Positions 32,144 through 39,367 of a stretch of 39,450 nucleotides of DNA are shown piece after piece; positions within the stretch are counted from its first letter, which is position 1, and each line of letters starts with the position of its first letter. This stretch comes from Catenulispora sp. EB89 (GTDB lineage: Bacteria; Actinomycetota; Actinomycetes; Streptomycetales; Catenulisporaceae). The notes below the pieces were generated by a model. It searched no databases, was not told the DNA's origin, and saw nothing but the letters and a program-made list of their open reading frames with translations. The translations under genes and the position numbers were made by a program. Location: positions 1 to 39,450 of the forward strand of contig NZ_JBGCCU010000048.1 in NCBI RefSeq assembly GCF_041261445.1, given 5' to 3'.

Positions 32144-33043
32144 ATGAAGATTGTTGTCCACGACACCGCGTCCGCCACCGCCGACCTGCTGCGCCGTCCG
32201 CTGGAGGAACGTCCGGAGCTACTACGGGAGATGTACGCACCCTTGCAGACCATGCTCGGCCTGATGGGCGGCGCAGACGTCGTCCAGCAGCACCAGAACA
32301 TGGGCAGCGGCTTCCGAGTCGACCGCGACGACGCGCGCTACCTCCCGGCGATCCGAACCATGCAGGACGCCGACGTCTGGTCCCACGTGCGGGACTGGCT
32401 CCAGAAAGCCTGGGAGCACCTGGACGCGGCGGTCCCCGGTGTCAAGCACGCCGAGACAGTCCACGTGGTCCTACTGCTCGGCAACCCCGACGACGACCAC
32501 CTGATCCAGCGCAGCGCGGGCTACTTCGGCTTCGGCGGCATCCCGGGCTCGATCATGCTGACGATGTGGCCGACCGACGCGGCGCTGCGCAACATCGGCT
32601 TCGCCGCCGTGCACGAGCTGCACCACAACGTGCGCTACGCGAACGTGGTGTGGAATCCGATGACGGTGACGCTCGGCGAACAGATCGTGGCCGAAGGGCT
32701 GGCCGAGGCGTTCGTTCGCGAGCTGGCCGGCGAGGACGCCATGGGGCCGTGGGCCGGCGCCCTGGACGGCGAACAGCTGGAGCACGCCTACGCCACGATC
32801 ACGGCCGCGATCGACACCACCGGCATGCAGAACCTCCCGGGCTACGTCCTCGGTGACGCCACCGCACGGCGCATGGGACTGCCGACCGCCGGGCTGCCGG
32901 ACTTCGCCGGGTACGGCGTCGGGCTACGGATCGCCGACGCGCACTCTGCCGCGAGCGGTCTGACGGCGGCGGAGAGCGTGGCGCTCCCGGCCCGGGAGGT
33001 GCTGGGGAACGCGGGGGTGGCGACGATCATCACTTCCGACTGA
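32144..33043 (+). CDS. HExxH metalloprotease-like protein (DUF2268 type)
   Basis: A 299-residue soluble protein with zincin motif VHELHHN (His157, Glu158, His161) and, 22 residues on, VAEGLAEAF (Glu184), a plausible third zinc ligand as in DUF2268/YjaZ-type proteins. The N-terminal half (1-120) is helical. C-terminal YVLGDATARRMGLP...GYGVGLRIADAH fits the family ending. There is no signal peptide, so it is cytosolic or released by another route. ATG at 32144 lacks a ribosome site, fitting a leaderless message. Substrate unknown. Confidence 0.82.
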   Translation: MKIVVHDTASATADLLRRPLEERPELLREMYAPLQTMLGLMGGADVVQQHQNMGSGFRVDRDDARYLPAIRTMQDADVWSHVRDWLQKAWEHLDAAVPGVKHAETVHVVLLLGNPDDDHLIQRSAGYFGFGGIPGSIMLTMWPTDAALRNIGFAAVHELHHNVRYANVVWNPMTVTLGEQIVAEGLAEAFVRELAGEDAMGPWAGALDGEQLEHAYATITAAIDTTGMQNLPGYVLGDATARRMGLPTAGLPDFAGYGVGLRIADAHSAASGLTAAESVALPAREVLGNAGVATIITSD

Positions 33044-33076
33044 CGCACTGAGAGTGAGCACTGAGCAGTGAGCTCT

Positions 33077-33112
33077 GCGGCCGGACCCATCGCTTCGGCG
33101 CCAGCCGGCCGC
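33077..33112. terminator. terminator-like hairpin between convergent genes
   Basis: GCGGCCGG (33077-33084) pairs with CCGGCCGC (33105-33112) around a 20-base loop in the 94-base gap between the HExxH gene and the convergent GNAT gene. Confidence 0.5.
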
Positions 33113-33137
33113 TCCAGCACACACCACCGCCGACTGA

Positions 33138-34148
33138 TCAGCCCGCCATCCGCCTGACCAGCGCCGTATCCCGACTGATCGCCCGAAACCCGAGCCCCTC
33201 GTACAACCGCAGCGCGGCGTTCCCCGGCGCCCCAAGGCAGGCGACCGTCATCTGCCCCGCCCCGGCATCCCGCGCAGCCCCCATCCCATGCAGCAACAGC
33301 GCCCGCCCCAGCCCGCGCCGGCGGAAGCGCGGATGCGTCCCCACCGGCTCGAACTCGGCAGTCCGGTTGGCCTCGTCGAGCCACACGATCGTCGAGGCCG
33401 CCATCGTCCCGTCCGGCGCCTCGACCAGGAAGTGCAGGTCCTCCCGGTACCCGGCCGCCGTCCGCACCCCCTGATACGCCTCGACCGAGTACGTGGACGG
33501 ATGCCACGCGTCCAGGTGCGCCCGCGCCACCGCCGCGGCCGGGACCTCGGCGGCCGTCCGGAACCGATACCCCTCCGGCAGGATGGGTTTCGCCAAGTCA
33601 TCCAAGCGCCGCTCACCCAAGTCCCGCTCGCCCGAGTCCCGCTCGCCCAGCCCGCGCTCGTTCAGCCGCGTCCACTCCCCGGCGGCGGCGGAATCAGGCC
33701 GGTAACCGAACTCCGCCCACCGCGCCACCATGTCCTTGTCAGTGTCCGTCATGACCACCCGCCGATCGACGTCCGGCGCGACGTCCGCGAACCAGCCGAT
33801 GACCTTGTCGACCAGCTCGGCGTGGTCGGGGTGCACCTGGAAGGTGACCGAGGCGTCCTCGACCTTGCGCACCGACCCGTCGCTGCTGCGCACCCACCGC
33901 GGCAGCGCGGCCCACACCCACGCGACGAGCTCCTTGCCGGACGGCGTCTCGGCGAACCACAGCGCGCGACGCCAGCTGTTCCCGGCTGAGCCATGCCCCT
34001 TGCCCCAGATCCAGGCCAGCCCGCCGTACGACGCGCCGGGGTTGACCAGATCGGGCCGGATCGCGACCAGGCGCTGCGCCAACCCCTGCATGAGGACGAC
34101 GTCCCCGGCGGTCACCAGGTCAGACGGTTTCGACGGCGATGAGCTCAT
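33138..34148 (-). CDS. GNAT acetyltransferase with an N-terminal accessory domain
   Basis: A 336-residue protein. The C-terminal GNAT domain (about 240-335) shows ASTIVWLDEANRTAEFEPVGTHP, the acetyl-CoA loop RFRRRGLGRALLLHG and a typical LYEGLGF end. The N-terminal half (1-170) resembles a degenerate second GNAT or a mycothiol-synthase-like tandem arrangement. Between them is a charged GERDSGERDLGERRL repeat (about 178-192) from in-frame 15-bp duplications at 33609-33660. ATG at 34148 lacks a clear ribosome site; Met20 (34091) is another option. Acceptor unknown. Confidence 0.82.
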   Translation of the reverse strand: MSSSPSKPSDLVTAGDVVLMQGLAQRLVAIRPDLVNPGASYGGLAWIWGKGHGSAGNSWRRALWFAETPSGKELVAWVWAALPRWVRSSDGSVRKVEDASVTFQVHPDHAELVDKVIGWFADVAPDVDRRVVMTDTDKDMVARWAEFGYRPDSAAAGEWTRLNERGLGERDSGERDLGERRLDDLAKPILPEGYRFRTAAEVPAAAVARAHLDAWHPSTYSVEAYQGVRTAAGYREDLHFLVEAPDGTMAASTIVWLDEANRTAEFEPVGTHPRFRRRGLGRALLLHGMGAARDAGAGQMTVACLGAPGNAALRLYEGLGFRAISRDTALVRRMAG

Positions 34149-34202
34149 AAACGGTCACAGTGACAGGGTGCGAACCGCTCGTGCAATGAGTTTCGCCCGC
34201 GT

Positions 34203-34661
34203 TCACACGCAAAGCCAGCAATACACCCGCTCGCCACGCTCGCTCGCGCCCCGCGCCAGCGCCCTGAGCTCGGTCAGCAGGCTGACGATCGGCCCGGTGT
34301 CGGCGAGCGCCCGCCCCGGCAGCGCCACGCTCCGCGCCAGCGCGACCGCGGCCGCCTTGAGCGCCGGCCCGGTGGCCGCGACCAGCGCCTCGCACGCCGC
34401 CTCCGCGATCGGCACCACCAGGCGCTCGCCCTCGTCGCGCATTGCGACCGGCCGGGGCCTGCGGTCCCAGACGTCCTCCCAGATCTCCCCGGTCAGCGTC
34501 ACCTCGACCGTCGCGACGTCGGCGAAGGGGTTGAAGTCCGTGGTCGACACGACGTGGAACCCGTGCTCGGACAGCCGACCCCCGGGCCCGCCGACGACGT
34601 CGAGCGCCGCGGCGGCCGTGGCGTCGTAGGCGGCGGCGAAGTAGTCGCACCGGATTCCCAT
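34203..34661 (-). CDS. hypothetical protein
   Basis: A 152-residue soluble protein starting MGIRCDYFAAAYDATAAAALD and ending VYCWLCV. The opening resembles small actinobacterial proteins whose N-terminus reads MG-x-xCDYF-A-DD. The middle (VEVTLTGEIWEDVWDRRPRPVAMRDEGERLV) is likely beta-rich; the second half is helical and alanine-rich. No motif for catalysis or binding is recognised. It lies 10 bases after the SAM methyltransferase stop on the same strand, so the two are probably one operon. Confidence 0.65.
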   Translation of the reverse strand: MGIRCDYFAAAYDATAAAALDVVGGPGGRLSEHGFHVVSTTDFNPFADVATVEVTLTGEIWEDVWDRRPRPVAMRDEGERLVVPIAEAACEALVAATGPALKAAAVALARSVALPGRALADTGPIVSLLTELRALARGASERGERVYCWLCV

Positions 34662-34671
34662 GGATCAGACG

Positions 34672-35352
34672 CTAGCGATCGACTCCGACATCCGTCGGGG
34701 CTGTCCAGCGCGGCGGCTTCGACGCCCAGACCCGCGCGTGCCAGCGCTCCTTGCCCGGGATCCGCGTGAGCTGTCGATCGGCGACGACCAGGCCCGCGGC
34801 CTCGATCAGCCCCACCAACCGCTCGATCGAGAGCATGAACAACTCGTACGTCACCGGGTGCCCGTACGCCTGCTCGGGCCGCACCCGGTCGTCGACCCCG
34901 ACGTAGGAGCCCCACAGCAGCCGCCCGCCGGGCACCAGCGTCCGGGCGATCTCCCGGAACGCCGCCGCAACCGACTCCGGCGGCAGCAGATGCGTGGAGT
35001 ACCACGTCAGCACCCCGCCGAGAGAGGCGTCGGCAAGTTCCAACTCCGTCATCGAGCCGACGTCGAACCGCAGCCCGGGATAAGCGGCTCCGGCGAGCGC
35101 GATCATCCGCGGCGACAGGTCCACCCCGAACGCCTCGACGCCGCGCTCGGCCAGGAAGGCCGTCACGTGCCCGGGCCCGCAGCCCAGGTCGGCAACCGGT
35201 CCGAGGCCGTGGTCCCGGAGCCGGCCGGCGAAGGCGGCCAGCACAACGCGGTCCGCCGAGGCCGCCTCGAACATCGGCTTGACCAGCTGCGCGTAGTCGG
35301 CCGCGACGGTTTCGAACGACTCGCGGACGGCGTCCAGCGGCGAGGAACTCAC
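34672..35352 (-). CDS. class I SAM-dependent methyltransferase
   Basis: A 226-residue methyltransferase with SAM motif I VADLGCGPGHVTAFLAERG (about 53-71), motif II FGVDLSPRMI, VGSMTELELADASLGGVLTWYS and EIARTLVPGGRLLWGSY. This is the Methyltransf_11/25 pattern used on small molecules. ATG at 35352 lies 22 bases after the polynucleotide kinase stop on the same strand, so it may be co-transcribed with the RNA repair genes. It lacks the ExxExxHH metal motif of Hen1 RNA-end methyltransferases, so a role in RNA end protection is not supported by motif. Confidence 0.87.
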   Translation of the reverse strand: MSSSPLDAVRESFETVAADYAQLVKPMFEAASADRVVLAAFAGRLRDHGLGPVADLGCGPGHVTAFLAERGVEAFGVDLSPRMIALAGAAYPGLRFDVGSMTELELADASLGGVLTWYSTHLLPPESVAAAFREIARTLVPGGRLLWGSYVGVDDRVRPEQAYGHPVTYELFMLSIERLVGLIEAAGLVVADRQLTRIPGKERWHARVWASKPPRWTAPTDVGVDR

Positions 35353-35374
35353 CGGCTTCGGCAGCCTCCGCTTC

Positions 35375-36367
35375 TCAGAAGTCCCCGTAGTTCACCTGCC
35401 AGCACGTCAACCCCATCCGCCGCCACAGCGCCACCACCCGCGAGCGGTCGTCGAGCACCACCCGAACCGCGAACCGGTCCCGCACGTGCGCGTCGAACAG
35501 CTCGCTCTTCACGATGTCGTCCGCGCGCGTGTCGCCGGCCTTGCGCATCCACAGCTCGTCGTACTTCACTCCGTGCGCCGCGAGCCAGCGCTCCGTGCCC
35601 TCGCGCACGTCGTCGCCGCGCCCCGACATCAGGACGATGCGGTCCCCGCGCTCGGCGAACGCCACCAGCGCGTCAGCGGTCGCGACGATCAGCTCGTCGC
35701 TCTCCACCTTCGCCCAGTCGTAGGGCCCGCGGTTCGTGTTGTCAGCCAGGGTGCCGTCGATGTCGCACAGCACCGCCGCCGGCAGCGCCGGGTCCGCGAC
35801 GTACGTCCGCACCGGCACGACGGCGTTCAGGTCCTCCGCCGTCAGCTTCCAGCCCGAGGACTTCGTGGAGGCCAGCCGCAGCGCCATGGCCCGGATGTGC
35901 TCCTCCCCCACCGGGTTCGGACGCTGCGCGTCGCGCCGGACGCACTCCTCGACGTCCACGTCGGTCAGGTCGTGCACCTCGAACACCGCCCGGCCGCCGA
36001 GCAGGCTCTTCAGCCGCTTCGGGATCCGCGAGACCAGGTGCGTGTTGTCGACCACGACGTCGAACCCGCCCTCGACCGCGGCCAGCACCACGGCGTCCTG
36101 CACCGCCAGCACGGTCTCCTCGTGCCGACGGCCCAGCCGCTTGGAGCCGTCGTTGTCGTCCATCATCCGGCGCAGCTCGTCCAAACTGACGCGGCGCATC
36201 CGGCCCTGCGACCCGGCCATCATCTGCCGGGCCAGCGTCGACTTCCCGGAGGCCGGGAGCCCGCGCATGATGTGCACCACCGGCTTGGCGGCCGGCACGC
36301 CGGGGCCGGTGGGCACCGGGTCCGGGCCGGCGTCCGGGAGCGCGTCGTCGAAGTAGTCGTCGTCCAT
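35375..36367 (-). CDS. T4-Pnkp-like polynucleotide 5'-kinase / 3'-phosphatase
   Basis: This 330-residue enzyme heals broken RNA (or DNA) ends, adding a 5'-phosphate and removing a 3'- or 2',3'-cyclic phosphate. The N-terminal kinase has P-loop GLPASGKS (36-43) and a catalytic Asp63 in SLDELRR. The C-terminal HAD phosphatase has CDIDGTLADN (Asp202, Asp204), RGPYDW, LMSGR, GDTRADDIVKSELF and the end DDRSRVVALWRRMGLTCWQV...GDF. Motif order and sequence closely follow phage T4 Pnkp. ATG at 36367 shares its A with the stop of an upstream mini-ORF (TGATG). It follows an Rnl1-type ligase gene, making a heal-and-seal pair. Confidence 0.92.
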   Translation of the reverse strand: MDDDYFDDALPDAGPDPVPTGPGVPAAKPVVHIMRGLPASGKSTLARQMMAGSQGRMRRVSLDELRRMMDDNDGSKRLGRRHEETVLAVQDAVVLAAVEGGFDVVVDNTHLVSRIPKRLKSLLGGRAVFEVHDLTDVDVEECVRRDAQRPNPVGEEHIRAMALRLASTKSSGWKLTAEDLNAVVPVRTYVADPALPAAVLCDIDGTLADNTNRGPYDWAKVESDELIVATADALVAFAERGDRIVLMSGRGDDVREGTERWLAAHGVKYDELWMRKAGDTRADDIVKSELFDAHVRDRFAVRVVLDDRSRVVALWRRMGLTCWQVNYGDF

Positions 36368-36491
36368 CAGCCCTCATTCATCGCTTCGGTCGTTGCGCTT
36401 CAGTCATCGCGGTTCGGTCATTGCGCTTCGGTCATTGCGCTTCGGTCATTGCGCTTCGGTCATTGCGCTTCGGTCATTGCGCTTCGGTCAT
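36367..36491 (-). other. ladder of eight stop/start-overlapping mini-ORFs
   Basis: On the coding strand, starts at 36491, 36477, 36463, 36449 and 36435 each read ATG-ACC-GAA-GCG-CAA-TGA (MTEAQ). Each stop overlaps the next start as ATGA. The next starts at 36421 (MTEPR), 36407 (MTEAQRPKR) and 36381 (MNEG) continue the chain. The last stop overlaps the kinase ATG as TGATG. No step has a strong ribosome site, so ribosomes would have to re-initiate from one mini-ORF to the next. Confidence 0.6.
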
Positions 36492-36495
36492 TGCG
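36374..36495 (-). repeat. 14-bp tandem repeat in the RNA ligase/kinase gap
   Basis: Plus-strand unit TCATTGCGCTTCGG is present in five perfect copies (36418-36487). A partial copy lies at the 36488 end and three degenerate copies lie toward the kinase (about 36374-36417). A 14-bp unit cannot preserve a single reading frame, but it does generate the mini-ORF ladder. Confidence 0.93.
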
Positions 36496-36525
36496 CAGGG
36501 CTGGCGGCAGCCGCCGCCAGCCCTG
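36496..36525 (-). other. perfect 13-bp hairpin after the RNA ligase gene
   Basis: CAGGGCTGGCGGC (36496-36508) pairs perfectly with GCCGCCAGCCCTG (36513-36525), 4-base loop. It lies 31 bases after the ligase stop and four bases before the first mini-ORF ATG. There is no U tract; it may be a terminator, an mRNA stabiliser or a ribosome barrier between the cistrons. Confidence 0.65.
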
Positions 36526-36555
36526 GTTGAGCCCGTCAGGCCCCGTCAGCCCTCG

Positions 36556-37671
36556 TCAGCCCTCGTCGTCGTCCCGGAACGCATCGGTCGCCTCCGGCTT
36601 CACCGCACGCCACACGTGCATCGCGATTGGCCGACCGTCCACCAGCAGGAACATCCCGGCACGCACGAACCCGTCGAACTCCTTCGCGGCCCGCGCGTAC
36701 GCGCCCCGGTCCCCGGCCAGGTGCGCCAGCGAGCGGTGCGCGTCCTCGATCGTCGCGGTGAGCTCGGCGGCGCGCGCCTTCAGCTCGTCACAGACGCCGC
36801 GCACCCACGCGTCGTACTCGTCCGGCACGCCCTCCAGCAGCGGCGCCAGCGGCCCGCCGGGGACCCGCCGCATCCCGACGACCTCGTTGGTCTGCACCCC
36901 GACGGCCTGCGCGATCTGCACGTCGGTGGCCTCCGGGTACAGCTCGACGGCCAGCGCGCGCCACAGGTGCCGCGGCCCGACGCTGGTCAGCCGGTAGTGC
37001 AGAGAGACGTAGCCGGTGAGCTTCGTCTTGGTACGAACTCCAGAGGCGAAGCGGATGACCCAGCCCTCGGCGTCGGTGCCGGTGGCGCCGACGCCGTCGA
37101 GGTGCTGGTTCTTCTCCGCGAACGCCGCCAGCACGCCGAAGGTGTCGGACCAGTCGTAGGTACGGACCACGGAGCCGATGCCGTCCCAGGCCGGGGCGGC
37201 CTCGCGCAGCGGCAGCTCGCTGCCGTCGGCCCGGAACGCGGCCAGCAGCACCAGGTCGCGGCGGTCGCCGTAGTTCACGACGATGCGGTTCTCGGGGTAG
37301 ACGATCTCCGCGAGGTAGGTCACCGACGGGTCCAGCGCCGAGGTGTCCTTCTTGGCCAGGTGGCGCTGGGCCCAGGCGGCCTGGTCGGAGACGAACGAGC
37401 CCTTCGACGCCGCGTGCCAGACGCCGTCGTGGTGGAACACGATGCCCAGGGAGCCGTCGACCTTGTCGTAGACCTCGAACGGCTCGTCCGGCAGCGGCGG
37501 CGCGTAGTCGAACTTGCCGTGCTGGCCGTGGTTGAAGAACTTCGGCAGGCACCAGGCGGCCACGCGGCCGGTCGCGTCGTCCACGATCAGGCCGCGGGTG
37601 CGGGTGGTGACGGCGGTCCAGTACTGCTCGTACTGGTCGGCGTGGACCTGGCAGGCCGACGTCAACCGCAT
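36556..37671 (-). CDS. T4 Rnl1-type RNA ligase
   Basis: An ATP-dependent RNA ligase that seals 3'-OH and 5'-phosphate ends through a lysine-AMP intermediate. The nucleotidyltransferase motifs are visible: RGLIVDD, LPKFFNHGQ, motif I KVDGSLG (Lys70), motif III-like EIVYPENRIVV, motif IV EGWVIRF (202-208) and motif V KTKL (Lys215, Lys217) followed by YVSLH exactly as in T4 Rnl1. A helical C-terminal domain follows (about 250-371). ATG at 37671 with AGGTG upstream gives 371 residues. A GTG at 37749 would add 26 residues, matching T4 N-terminal length, and remains possible. It probably acts with the downstream end-healing enzyme. Confidence 0.9.
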   Translation of the reverse strand: MRLTSACQVHADQYEQYWTAVTTRTRGLIVDDATGRVAAWCLPKFFNHGQHGKFDYAPPLPDEPFEVYDKVDGSLGIVFHHDGVWHAASKGSFVSDQAAWAQRHLAKKDTSALDPSVTYLAEIVYPENRIVVNYGDRRDLVLLAAFRADGSELPLREAAPAWDGIGSVVRTYDWSDTFGVLAAFAEKNQHLDGVGATGTDAEGWVIRFASGVRTKTKLTGYVSLHYRLTSVGPRHLWRALAVELYPEATDVQIAQAVGVQTNEVVGMRRVPGGPLAPLLEGVPDEYDAWVRGVCDELKARAAELTATIEDAHRSLAHLAGDRGAYARAAKEFDGFVRAGMFLLVDGRPIAMHVWRAVKPEATDAFRDDDEG

Positions 37672-37753
37672 TTGAGCACCTAATACCTTCCCTGAGCTGC
37701 GTTGGAAGGACGTCACCCTCGTGACGGCCACCGTGTCAGATCGTGCCACACCG

Positions 37754-37822
37754 TTGTGTTGAGCAGTGCGGTAGCTGTGTTACGGCGACAATTTCAAGCA
37801 TCCTGTGTTGGATCTGTGTTGG
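37754..37822. promoter_or_regulatory. four TGTGTT repeats in the divergent ligase/AlbA_2 gap
   Basis: TTGTGTTGA (37754), CTGTGTTAC (37775), CTGTGTTGG (37803) and CTGTGTTGG (37814) occur on the plus strand with start spacings of 21, 28 and 11 bases. The last two are one helical turn apart. They sit between the divergent RNA ligase and AlbA_2 genes and could be sites for a shared regulator. The rest of 37672-38026 shows no gene. Confidence 0.4.
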
Positions 37823-38026
37823 CCCGGGGCCGACGCCCAACCTCGGTTTACCTGCGCCTACGACCGCCCGCCGTCCACAGTGCGAACGGGGCCGTACAGC
37901 GTCCGACGCCCCTTCAGCCCAACCGGGCCGCGGAGTGGCCGTGATCCCGAACGAGCGAATAGGCCGATCGGCCACCACGATGGGAACCACGCGCGCCGTG
38001 TCAGCGCCATGCAGGATCATGTCGGT

Positions 38027-39337
38027 ATGTCCAGCACCCGGCGCCTCGTGCCCACCGAACACGCGTCCCTTACCGCCGCTGTCGCCGACGGCCTGCTCCC
38101 GACGGAGAGAGCGTGGATCGACTTCAAGCGAGAGTTCTACCCGAGCACCTGGCCGACCGACGCGCAGGCAAAGGCGCAGCTGCGAGCCAAGAAGCACCGG
38201 GACCTCGCCACCGACATGGCCGCGATGGCGGTCTCCGGGGGTTTCCTGGTGGTGGGGGTCGAGGAGCACAAGAAGGCCAAGACGTTCACCCCGTATCCCG
38301 CCACGCTGTACCCCGGCATGCGTGAGGCTATCGACGCTCTGGCCCGCGACCTGATCGACCCCCCGGTGTACGTGGAGATCACCGAAGCCGAGGACCCCGC
38401 CAACCTCGGCTACGGGTTCCTGATCATTGAGGTCCTCGAATCCCCGGTCGCCCCGCACCGTGTCGACGGGGTGTACTGGGGCCGCTCGGACACCGGCAAC
38501 ATCCGGCTGTCCGACGATGAGGTGGAACGGCTGATGGTCGCCCGCGGCCGGAGCACCGAGCGCATCGTGGCCGCGCTGCAGACCACCGTGAAATGCGACC
38601 CCATCGCCGAGCTCGCACGCGGCACCGCCCACCTCTACTTCACCGCGATCTCCACCCGCGGGTGGCCGGACATGTTCGCCCGCTACGCCAAAGACAACCA
38701 GGCCGGCATCGATCTGGCCCAGCGGTGCCGCGAAGTCGCCGCGACCGTCCACGCCGCCGGACACATCCCGGCCGGCGTCGACTACACCGTGATCTACCAG
38801 AACACGACGAACTGCCGCCGCTCGGCCAAGACTGGCGGGATGTGGCTCACCTCATGGAACGGCCAGCCCCGGGAAGGCATCGACCACATGGTCGGCGTCG
38901 ACGACGATGGCGCGATCCGCATGATCGAGTTGAGCGCCGGCAGCCTGGACAACGGGCTGTCCGGGCTGATGCAGCTGGCCCAGAGCACCGGCGCGCCGGG
39001 CTTTCCTCCCGGCAACGGACGGGTGCTGTACCAGGAGCTGATCCGCCTGCGGGTCATCGACATGCTGCACCTGGTGGCGGTGCTGTCCCAGGACGTTGGC
39101 TACGTCGGCACCTGGATGATCGGCGTGCGCGTTGACCAGCTGAAGGACCACGTCGCAGGGGACCAGCGGGGACGGTTCCCGGCGGCGGCGCCCGCCGCGT
39201 TCGACGACGAGGTCTACCAGGCCACGACCACCGTCAGCCGTGGTCAGCTGGCCGCCGCGCCCACCGTGGCTGCAGAGATTCTGCGACGGCTGTACCGCGG
39301 CCTGGGCGTCGAGCGGCAGCTCGACAGCACGAACTGA
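38027..39337 (+). CDS. AlbA_2 (Schlafen-fold) domain protein
   Basis: A 436-residue cytosolic protein. Residues about 25-165 form an AlbA_2 domain: ERAWIDFKREFY, LATDMAAMAVSGGFLVVGVEE, VYWGRSDTGNIRLSDDEVERLM. AlbA_2 domains bind nucleic acid, and the related Schlafen core includes tRNA-cleaving nucleases; whether this one cuts is unknown. The remaining 270 residues (YTVIYQNTTNCRRS, GVDDDGAIRMIELSAGSLDNGLSGLM) are not recognised. ATG at 38027; ATG at 38009 is an in-frame alternative. It is divergent from the RNA ligase and next to the edge of a possible mobile region. Confidence 0.78.
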   Translation: MSSTRRLVPTEHASLTAAVADGLLPTERAWIDFKREFYPSTWPTDAQAKAQLRAKKHRDLATDMAAMAVSGGFLVVGVEEHKKAKTFTPYPATLYPGMREAIDALARDLIDPPVYVEITEAEDPANLGYGFLIIEVLESPVAPHRVDGVYWGRSDTGNIRLSDDEVERLMVARGRSTERIVAALQTTVKCDPIAELARGTAHLYFTAISTRGWPDMFARYAKDNQAGIDLAQRCREVAATVHAAGHIPAGVDYTVIYQNTTNCRRSAKTGGMWLTSWNGQPREGIDHMVGVDDDGAIRMIELSAGSLDNGLSGLMQLAQSTGAPGFPPGNGRVLYQELIRLRVIDMLHLVAVLSQDVGYVGTWMIGVRVDQLKDHVAGDQRGRFPAAAPAAFDDEVYQATTTVSRGQLAAAPTVAAEILRRLYRGLGVERQLDSTN

Positions 39338-39367
39338 TCGAGTCGACAACGCCGTTAAGCTTGTCGT

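Noticed and set aside
31879-32856. Proteins encoded by the hexamer array (VLVLVP, YKYEHE or STSTPT repeats)
   Set aside because: All frames are open only because of the repeat; none has a start signal or extends into a recognisable domain.
34672-35352. Methyltransferase as a Hen1-like RNA end methylase of the repair locus
   Set aside because: Only generic SAM motifs are present; the ExxExxHH metal-binding motif of Hen1 is absent.
36374-36495. 14-bp, 15-bp and 6-bp arrays as CRISPR
   Set aside because: Units are far too short, there are no unique spacers, and no cas genes are present.
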